From Flammula alnicola (Eukaryota; Basidiomycota; Agaricomycetes; Agaricales; Strophariaceae): 64,000 bases of DNA. The stretch covers positions 62,001 to 126,000 of the forward strand of contig JADNRV010000098.1 in the NCBI GenBank assembly GCA_015499995.1. The letters run 5' to 3'. The first letter of the stretch is position 1; each line of letters starts with the position of its first letter. The notes under the pieces were generated by a model. It ran no database searches, had not been told where the DNA came from, and saw only the letters and a program-made list of their open reading frames with translations. A program made the position numbers and the translations under genes. This document shows positions 56,029 through 64,000 of this stretch, piece after piece.

Positions 56029-56859
56029 CTAGGGCAGAGTCTGAAGGTATACACGGAGTTTCTCTAGTGCCTTATATCTATGCGATAGCTTGTTCTTCTG
56101 CTCGGATGGCATCTCTGCATATCTATTAAATCGGAATGTCAAATTTTCTTAACAACGAAGGAAGCGAAAAGAGAGCATACGTCAGTCCAGTTCCCAGAGG
56201 CTCGAAGACAGCATCCCATCCAAAGACCTTCGGGCCTCGTGCAGGGACGATTGTACCTTCTGTCCGGCCTTCGAAGACGATTGGCTCTGTACCTAGAAAA
56301 ATATGAATCAGGGCGGAAAACTACTCTTTCATGAAAAATACCTGGACCAGCTGAGTATGCGAAGGTGCACACAGCTTCAGCTTCCTTGGTAGGAAACCCG
56401 ACGAGGAGTGCATTCAATCCCTCGTGTCCGATCTCAGTCATGAACTGTTTGATATATGGCCCGGGAAGGCCGCCCAAGGCTTTATAGCAGAGAGCTGTGT
56501 CCTCTGTGATACATGGACCTCCGACCTATTTTTGAAATGAGCGATCGTCAATTGGATCCGGAGATGAGTCGACGGACAAGTTCAGCCGCCGCACGGCATT
56601 TTGCAATGGCGACTTGGATTGTAGTTCCCTGAATTTCGGGTACTGAGCTGTGTAAGCTTTTATATTTTTGATATATTAATGGGAGACCATACTTTCGAGA
56701 CTTTGAGAGTCAATCTCTATGGGGTGACCGCCGTCGGAGAGGATTTCTTTCACTTCCCTCAGTTTATTTGCATTGCCAGTGACAAACACTAAAGTCAAGT
56801 CAGTCGGGAAATCGACCACGAAACAGGCGACAATGACCTAAACGTTTTTGAGAGGCCAT
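56029..56859 (-). CDS. HAM1: Inosine triphosphate pyrophosphatase
   Basis: Six exons, complement(56029-56122, 56181-56292, 56343-56525 region ending at 56342, 56578-56642, 56693-56788, 56844-56859); 188 residues. It hydrolyses ITP, dITP and XTP to monophosphates, clearing deaminated purines from the nucleotide pool. Signature motifs are all visible: [16 protein letters not shown] at the N-terminus, [40 protein letters not shown] with [44 protein letters not shown] and [17 protein letters not shown]. The first exon encodes only five residues, so the start is easily missed. Length matches the family (about 185-190). Cytosolic, dimeric in relatives. Confidence 0.93.
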
Positions 56860-57120
56860 GAGTCAGTTTGTGGTGGCGTTGAAACAAGATGAGTTTTCGG
56901 TTGGTTTGGGAGGATCGTCGGCCCGTCGTCATCTTATCATGATTCCGTCAGCTCGGAAAGCGCCGAGATTGGTTAGCAGTCATTTCGACTGTCGAGTCTA
57001 CAAAAATACGATCGGTCTGCACATCTAAGGCATCGTAGGCAACAATGGTCATTTGATTCGAATTTAAGAACCAAGGGAAAAAGAAAAACTATCTGACTCA
57101 TCTTCGTAATCCGTAGTCAG
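56860..57120. other. Intergenic, 5' flank of HAM1
   Basis: 260 bp separate the HAM1 start from the stop of the Atg22-like gene upstream on the same strand. No feature beyond the promoter role is seen. Confidence 0.4.
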
Positions 57121-59535
57121 TTAGGTCTGATATGAGGTATTGTCCGACGAGTCCGCTTTCTTTCGAATACCATCTGCCCAAGCGACAGCGTCTCTGCGGC
57201 CCTTTTCAATGTCAATGCAGAACCAGATGACCATGGAGGCACAGAAGCACATGGCGAACAAGAAGGGAAAACCCGTCCAGTTGCTGCCTGATTTGTCGAT
57301 AATAGCCTGGATGACGTTCGGTCCTATCATCGAGGATGCGCGATTCGACAGTCCAAAGAGACCAAAGAACTGCATCGAAAATAAAAACAAGCACAGGTTA
57401 GTGATGACATGCGGTAGGACATTGAATTCACTTGCCATATTATCGAATCCTGGAGGCGTCAGTTCAGCCATCATCGTCTGCGAGAATGCGTAGTACGGAG
57501 CTTGGAATAGACCGAAAACGACATTGTATGCCCTGACATCGTATAAGTTTTTGCTGACTCGGTAAGAAAGGGTATTCATACCAGAATTCCCAAACATTAT
57601 GGAAGCTAAGTTAAAATTGTTAGCCCATAGAAAAGAGACATCATCCTTGATGCGCACCCAATCTTACTCGTCCAAATCCCTAGCATGCCCCAGAACGGAA
57701 TGAGCATGGTGAAGACATTTGTCACTATGAACTACAAATGGAGTACGTGATTCAGAGGCCCGTCCTTCTCATAAATTAACAGAAGGGTCCTTACCATCTT
57801 CTTTGTGGTGATTTTGAAGTATCTCTGAAAGTACCAGAAACCCAGCGTGCTCATAGTCGAAGTGATAGCCTGGGCAAGTCCAAGATATGTATTCTGCAAG
57901 AAGCTGAACGAGAATTTGTCGTTCTGGCATATCGACACCAGGGTACCGGTCGTATTTAGACCCTATCAAAAATTTTGGTATTCTAGTCGTAAAAAGAAAA
58001 TTGGATTTACTCACGTCTGCTAGCAAAAAGAACGCAAAAAGGTAGATGAATGTGTAAGGCAGCTTTTTATATTGTTTGCTTGCAGCCCAAATCTGGAGGT
58101 TTTTGTGTCAGCTTCACTTGACCCCAAAGACAAGAAACGAGAAGCGGACTTGTTTCCAGCCAATCGTGATATAATATTCGCCTTTCGGAAGAGGAGGGCC
58201 TGGGCGCGTTGTTGAAAGATGACTGGATTATCATGCTCAGCAAGCTAGACGTCATGAATCTGGAAAGAGCATACACCACCAAATACCCGTTACAACCCAG
58301 TACGCATTGGTCCTATAAAGCAACATCAGCGTGAATTTACGAGGTTCAAGTCGCCAACAAGATTTTCATACAAAACTAGGGTGTAGTTGTTGACTTTCGG
58401 ATTGGCCTGTAAAGGAAGCAAGATTGACAAGTTCAGACAAAGTGTGGCGATATATCCTATATTGCTATGCGTCTAATAAAGGGAGTCAAGGTCAAGCACG
58501 AAACAGATCAAGAATAGCGAGACATACTGTGCTGATATTGCTGATCCGATTCTTCTCGAGACTTTCTTCTACTTCATATTCCTCTCGTGTGATCTCTCCT
58601 GCCTCGTATTTACCGCGAAGTGTTCGGGCATGTAAGGTGTTCCGAGCAAGGCGAGGAAATAGGGCTGCATAGAAAACTAGAGTGGCACCATAGGTGATGA
58701 ATCCTATCATGTATAGAGCCATGGCGAGTGGCCAGCGCGACGGAACTTTTTGCCAGTAATGGTCAGTTCAGGGCATCGTTTGGCAGGATGAGAACATACC
58801 TGTGAGACTCATCTCTGCAAATTGAGCTGCCCAACATATACAAGTGACCACCAGAAGCAACCACCGTCCAAACGTCCCATAATCTGCAGCTGAGCCGATA
58901 GTAGTAAATATTAAGGTCATGACCTGATAGCAATGTTAAATTAGATAAGGCACGTTGGGAGCAATAACAAGCTTAAACTCACAGCAAAGCTGATGCCATT
59001 GGCGATTAAGACTACACTGGAAACAGCCTTAGTTCCTCCGGCCCATGGTAAAACACATTGCCCGGAAGCATCAGCGGCGCTACAGGACGAACCAGGTCCT
59101 TTGACTGGATCAAACCCTGCCGCGAAGGCAAGAGACTGGAAGAGAGTCATGGAGAATCCCAACGGACCAACACCCTATTAAAATAGTATTAAAATCGGAA
59201 AGGAAGATAGAGAGTAACCACGCACATTATCACCGTTGTAATATACTTGCAAATAAGAGATGCTTAGTCTTGTGCTCATTAAAATACGGGAGGAGACCAG
59301 CTGAACTCACGATAGTAACTCCACAGCTCTCTTCTCGTCACAATAGGCTCATCCTTTCGGATTGAGGATACAAAGGTTGGGCCGTTGTGGCTCCTCCACT
59401 ATCGTCCGTGGATCCAGCCATTTTCAGGTCACTGGTATCAACCACATCCAAGGAGCGTTCCTTCAACTTCTCTTCGGAAGGAGCCAGATCGATGTCTTGG
59501 TTCTTTGGCAGTGTTGGTAAAGATAATCCAGACAT
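57121..59535 (-). CDS. ATG22: Atg22-family vacuolar amino-acid exporter (MFS)
   Basis: Many short exons on the minus strand. Family blocks appear in order: an acidic Ser-rich N-terminus (59345-59535), RRELWSYY then YYNGDNGVGPLGFSM at 59.1-59.3 kb, TLFQSLAFAAGFD, FYAALFPRLARNTLHAR with EEYEVEESLEKNRIS at 58.5-58.7 kb, FWGMLGIW near 57.67 kb, and the last exons YYAFSQTMMAELTPPGFDNM, FGLFGLSNRASSMIGPNVI and FCIDIEKGRRDAVAWADG. Atg22 exports amino acids from the vacuole after autophagic breakdown. The stop is at 57121. The N-terminal exon is not in the same frame as the RRELWSYY block, so a further intron (a weak GTTGAT donor would work) or a one-base loss near 59350 must be assumed; exon ends are otherwise not listed. 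Confidence 0.8.
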
Positions 59536-60611
59536 AATGAAACTCTTCCGTGGAGGTCACTCTGAGAGCGAGGATGCACTACAACCGAACAAGGCTCTGG
59601 ATCGTTTAATCGTTACATTCTTCTTGAGATTTGAACTATATCTTCGTGGGTCTTGTGATCAGATGAGTGCCGCTTCTGAGATAAGTATAGCAAGTACGCC
59701 ATGCGTTCCGCGAAAGAAAAGCATCTGCTAAACTCCAAATCTTGTCGTAAACTTTAAGAATGGAGTTAAGTTTGCCTGCAAGCGCGAATAAACGAGTTGA
59801 TCTTTTGGTCATAGGTCAAGACGAAAGACTCACTATTGGGTATAGATAGGCAGAGATATGTTTCCGGATATTATAGGGCACTATTTTTGTACGTTTCGCT
59901 CCATTATGGACAGAAGAGGGTGAATTGAGAATTGAGAATCAAAATTGGCTGAAGGGGGTTGAGGAAGAAGAAGGAACGGCATTTCGGGCCGGAATCAACC
60001 AGAAATTCAACATTGCACAACTTCTGGAGCAACTTTTTCGTTACGGTCGACTTCATACAACCCTCGTTACTTGCACGCTGGCATTGCAATATTCTTCTAA
60101 ACGCCTGGACGCGTCATGTGTGGTTGAAGTGCACACAAGCTTTTTAACGTCAAGTACGCCTAGAATCACTAGTTTGTGGGAGTTATCAGTCAGACGTCAC
60201 GCACTTTTGAACCTTTCACATGGACGCCAACGGTTCGGAGGGTTCTCTCAAGAGCCTGAAGAAGTCATCTCCTTATCATCAACTGAGGTCCTTTCCTTGA
60301 TAAGAACAGCAAAGTGCGGATTTATGTGCGTCCTTTTGTTTAAAGTTCAGTTATGTCACTACCAGTATCATTCTGAAATGACTGAAGGTTCGACAGCGCA
60401 ACCTTAGGGTTTTACTTCAGAGCGAAGAGCGAACTGAATCAGACTGAATCCTTCTTTCTACCTTGATCATTGACTTTACTGCAGAAATTTCAGCCGACGG
60501 TTATCTTTTGAAGAGTAATATTCGGACTGGCTTTGGTGTGTTCTCTTGCTCAATGTTTATCGTCGCGGAATGACTGACGTCTCGGAACACTATAAGCCTA
60601 AAGTTTTGCCA
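59536..60611. other. Divergent intergenic region
   Basis: About 1 kb between the start of the Atg22-like gene and the amidase gene. Open frames near 59925-60407 show no family resemblance. No repeat or RNA gene is seen. Confidence 0.45.
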
Positions 60612-62697
60612 ATGGGTCTCCAGAAACCTCTTCTGCTACTGCTATTCTTTTTTCCTTTCTCTGCATACGCAGTCCTTGATGTACTTTCGATGCATACTGC
60701 GGGCACCGTTTTCAGCTTCCCAGGCCAGCCAGAACCTCTGTATCTTGCTGCCTCTCAGCCCCTATTGAAAGTGTACAACATCACGCCCTCCATATCAGGA
60801 GAGCCGCCCTTTGTTTTAATTCCCGCCACGAGCGTCTGGATAAAGGACAATTATATCACGAAAGAATCCCTTCAATCACAGCTAACTGTGTATGGCACAT
60901 TCGACGACGTTTGGACCGAAGGTTTTATGGGGTGCTTGGTTATATCGTACGAGGGGAAGAATCCTACAAGCTTTGGATCTACTACATTTGACTGGCTCAG
61001 ATCGCAAGGAGTCAGCCGAGTTTTTATTTCAGGGTCTTTCCACCGGCCTGCTAATGAAATCATCCCGATATATTCGATGGTAGGTACAGTACGTCCAGGT
61101 CCCTTCGTCATCTCGCATCTAGGAGACGGTACCATAGGATTGGCGTTTCAGAACGTCTACAGGCTTTACCTCGACGAGTACGAAGCTTTTCTCTTCGGCG
61201 CTATTCCTGACTTCGTGAACGGAGGGTGGATCCTGACAAACATTACCCATACCCGCGACGATGAATCCTATTCACAATTTATCCCAGTCCCGTCGCGTCT
61301 AACGATAAGTAACATGCATCTCCCTCTTGCAGGGACGCGTTTCGGCTTGAAGGATATATACGATGCCCGAGGACTGCCAACAGCCGCGGGCTCCATTGCT
61401 TACCAGCTAACACACGATACCCCAACCAAAACGGCGCCCTCTATCGAGAAACTTCTAGCCTTAGGAGCAACCATGGTCGGGAAGACGCGAACATCGCAGT
61501 TTGCACATGGAGCGCAGCCCTGGGAGTTTGTTGACGTACCATACTCCTGGAACCCAAGAGGAGACGGCCACCTTACTGCGTCGGCCTCGAGCTCTGGCAG
61601 TGCCTGTGCTATTGCCGCCTACGACTGGTTGGACTTCACCGTTGGAAGTGATACGCGAGGTAGTGTGAGGAAACCGGCGTCTTTGGTGGGCGCGTATGGA
61701 ATTCGTCCATCTCACGGAAGTATGGATTTGACTGGAGTCGTGCCTCTGTCTGAGGAGATGGATACTGCTGGATTTTTTGCACGGCATCCGAAGATCTTCC
61801 ATGAGGTTGCATCGCGCTGGTTCGTACTTTCTCTCGTCCTCGTTATTGATTTTTTCATGACCATCGATTTGCAATGATAGGTATGCGGCATCTCCAGTTG
61901 CCAACAGATTATCTACAACACGCTTCCCATCAAAGCTTCTCTACCCAATCGACCACTTTCCAGTGAAAAGCCAAGAAGCCCAGATGATGATTGACAACTT
62001 CGTCGAAGCCCTTCAATACCATCTCGGCATCAGTGCAGTCCGCGTCAATTTCACGGAGACCCTGGCTCCTTTCCTCCCTAATGAAAGCTTCCCGGATTTC
62101 CAGTTATCGTCGAATAAATTAGCAGAATACCGCTCCTGGGAGGATGTAGGGAGACCAACAACGCAGGAATTTATGTCCCGTTTCGGAAGATCGCCTGTTT
62201 TTGACCCGATACCGGAGAAGATGTTCACTCGCGCGCAATCCATCACAGATGACGATTTCGCAGACTCCGTCGCACTAAAGCGCGCATTCCGGGACGCGCT
62301 CTCCGAACACGTCTTCAAACACGATGAGGAATCGTGCTCCGACACACTCTTCATGTACGACGCTGCCACGGGAGGAATTCCGTCTTACCGGGTCGAGGAG
62401 TTCAATCATCTGTCGGGTGCCACGCCGTTTCTGTTAACTGCAGTGGGTGCAGATAGACCGGCGAAGCTGTCGGATTTCTTCAACTTTTTGGCGTCGATGG
62501 GCGAGTTGCCGGAGGTGACGATACCCATCGGACAGGCGAGTTATTTTAGCCCGTTGAGCAGGGCTTGGGAACCCATTCCAGTTGCAATAGAGTTGATTGC
62601 AAGGAAAGGTTGTGACCAGATGCTTCTGGATCTAGTGAAGAATTTGGCCGAGCTGGGAGTCATAGGACCGGTAAAAGTTGGGAGATCGATGTTCTAG
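60612..62697 (+). CDS. Secreted amidase-signature enzyme
   Basis: Two exons, 60612-61819 and 61881-62697; 674 residues. The start at 60612 gives a good signal peptide (MGLQKPLLLLLFFFPFSAYA); an in-frame ATG at 60570 would add 14 residues. The N-terminal 240 residues are a separate domain I do not recognise. The amidase signature follows with its catalytic triad: Lys in GLKDIYD, cis-Ser in SASSSGSA and nucleophile Ser in SDTRGSVRKPASL (the usual GGS is RGS here). After GIRPSHG and VPLSEEMDTAGFFAR comes the C-terminal half with EVTIPIGQ near the end. The enzyme should hydrolyse an amide or carbamate outside the cell or in the secretory route; the substrate is unknown. The intron donor is GTTCGT, unusual, but it is the only frame-keeping choice. 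Confidence 0.85.
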
Positions 62698-63609
62698 TTG
62701 TGATACGTTCTTAAACAGCATGCATTTTGACCGGTCCTTTCCATAAATGAAATCCTGGATTGACAATACATAGATATACATTTATCCGATGTCCATCCTT
62801 TCAGCTATTTGAAATGCTGGTCCTTAAATAATGTACCAATCTGCTTATACGCAACTATACACCAATGCAAGTCGAGAATTTTACATCGGAAGCTAACGGC
62901 TTTATCAACTTCCACTTCTGAGATGGACAGAAAGATAAAATTTGATTCGAATTCAAAGTGTTCCATGTTGATCCTGAAAAGTGGTTCTGCTTGGGTTCTG
63001 CAAGTAAGTGAGGAAGATCCATCCAAGCAAATAGATTCAAAATCGACCCATTGTGGCTTGCAGTCGGAGAGGAAGGTCCAAGCTATGTGCAGAAGTGATT
63101 TTATGCCCGGAGATCTTCTGACCTCCGTCTCGGCAATTCGGATCCTATGGCCGGAGCGCTGGCTGATCTGACAAAGATTGCCATATGGAACGAGATTTTC
63201 TCGTGGGTTTCGTTGTTATCTTGCTATCTCTCTTGACCTTAATTTGAGTGGGATTTATTTGGAAAATATCATGGAGAAAAATAGAGAATAACTGCGAAAG
63301 CATAGAGGAAAAGACCATTGCGCATAAGCACTGAAGGGTAAACATGGACCTACAACCAGCCGAACACGTGTACCGGCGAAGTCAAACTCCGCACGTCAAA
63401 TAAAGGACTTAACCCCGTTCTTGGCGTACATACTCTATGTCGCCCATGCTGCACTGCCATTCTCAGCACCCACCCACGAGGTCGTGAGACCCAGAGCTGA
63501 ACCGTTTCTTTGTCTGGAGACGTAGATGAGTCCTGCTTGACCATTGTTTTATCGCGGATTGTATACTTCGACACCTCACTGAGCCTTCTGTCACCATTTG
63601 ACGCCGAGT
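62698..63609. other. Intergenic, no gene seen
   Basis: About 900 bp, same strand as its neighbours, holding the amidase 3' end and the promoter of the right-edge gene. Short open frames only. Confidence 0.45.
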
Positions 63610-64000
63610 ATGAGCACGGCCTTTCGACCGATACTGCGCCCGGTCGTGTGGTCGGAAGTAGACGCTAATGGACGCACTAATCGTCGCGCAAGGTCTCCAG
63701 ATGCAGATACATCGAACTACGATCACGAGTCGTTGGAGTCCCCGCCGCGGAAGAAGAAAAAGTCCTTGGGCCTTCCTGCAGTCTACTACCCTCCTGCACT
63801 TAGCCCATCTGAGAAAGTGTGGCGCGATCGTTACGGATATCTATATCAGAGAGGCTACCAGATACGCCCTCGTTACCAACCCAACTGGACACCCACATGT
63901 TTTGGGAATGGGAGGCACCACCATAGCGGAGAGGATCATATCATGCAGATTGTGCGTCCCCCATATCTTTTTTGGGCCATTTTGAAAGCTTATACGCACT
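63610..64000 (+). CDS. Probable protein kinase, first exon only (runs off the window)
   Basis: From an ATG at 63610 the first exon encodes 114 residues and ends at 63951 with a GTGCGT donor. A disordered, basic N-terminus (RKKKKSLGLP) is followed by LSPSEKVWRDRYGYLYQRGY, QIRPRYQPNWTPTC and EDHIMQI. Agaricomycete kinase-like proteins often start in this way (W...L...GY.LRPRY.P.W, then E.D.....I) before the kinase core. The core itself lies beyond position 64000, so the call is a guess from this leader. Confidence 0.5.
   Translation, partial: MSTAFRPILRPVVWSEVDANGRTNRRARSPDADTSNYDHESLESPPRKKKKSLGLPAVYYPPALSPSEKVWRDRYGYLYQRGYQIRPRYQPNWTPTCFGNGRHHHSGEDHIMQIVRPPYLFWAILKAYTH

Noticed and set aside
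59925..60407. Open frame of 160 codons between the Atg22-like and amidase genes
   Set aside because: No domain, no splice partner, and the composition is like the surrounding non-coding sequence.
1..64000. CRISPR array, bacterial operons, phage genes
   Set aside because: No regularly spaced short repeats and no bacterial-type genes; introns throughout show a eukaryotic nuclear genome.

Overview
This window comes from a mushroom-forming basidiomycete (Agaricomycetes). The evidence is dense genes with many 45-90 bp GT-AG introns, a class I hydrophobin, several divergent F-box proteins, a DUF7918 protein, a fungal lipoxygenase and a KDZ-type DNA transposon. There is no sign of bacterial or organellar DNA. 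Most gene models below were spliced by hand, and exon phases were checked against total CDS length.

Layout. 0.5-10.6 kb is a repeat-rich block. It holds an F-box gene, then a tandem duplication of a second F-box gene. One copy (A) is broken and carries a complete 4.5 kb KDZ transposon with TIRs and an 8-bp target duplication. The other copy (B) is intact, preserves the empty target site, and is followed by a Tc1/mariner-type MITE. 10.7-26.5 kb is conserved core: a lipoxygenase, an Arb1-like (Argonaute chaperone) protein, a MYND-finger protein divergent from a Cys/His protein, a TMEM135-like membrane protein, and TMA22/DENR. 26.5-30.4 kb holds an unrecognised gene remnant and a nest of repeats: a tandem repeat split by a hAT-type element that itself carries a hAT-type MITE, each with a perfect 8-bp target duplication.

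30.4-37.4 kb has a multi-pass membrane protein, PAPS reductase with a TCACGTG site in its promoter, a five-exon hydrophobin, a DUF7918 protein and the tiny OST4 subunit. 38.3-55.7 kb is a region of local gene-family expansion and decay: a third F-box copy, two copies of an unknown family, another F-box gene, a La-related (LARP7/Pof8-like) gene with several frameshifts, a NADAR-domain gene with a truncated paralogue, a chimeric duplicate of a bidirectional promoter, and three hotdog thioesterases with identical exon phases. 56-64 kb is conserved again: ITP pyrophosphatase (HAM1), an Atg22-family transporter, a secreted amidase, and the first exon of a probable protein kinase running off the right edge.

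The genes do not form one pathway. The common theme is duplication: F-box, unknown-family, NADAR and thioesterase copies sit beside each other, with one member usually intact and another frameshifted or truncated. I found no convincing tRNA, rRNA or CRISPR; two sequences carry tRNA-like Pol III box motifs.
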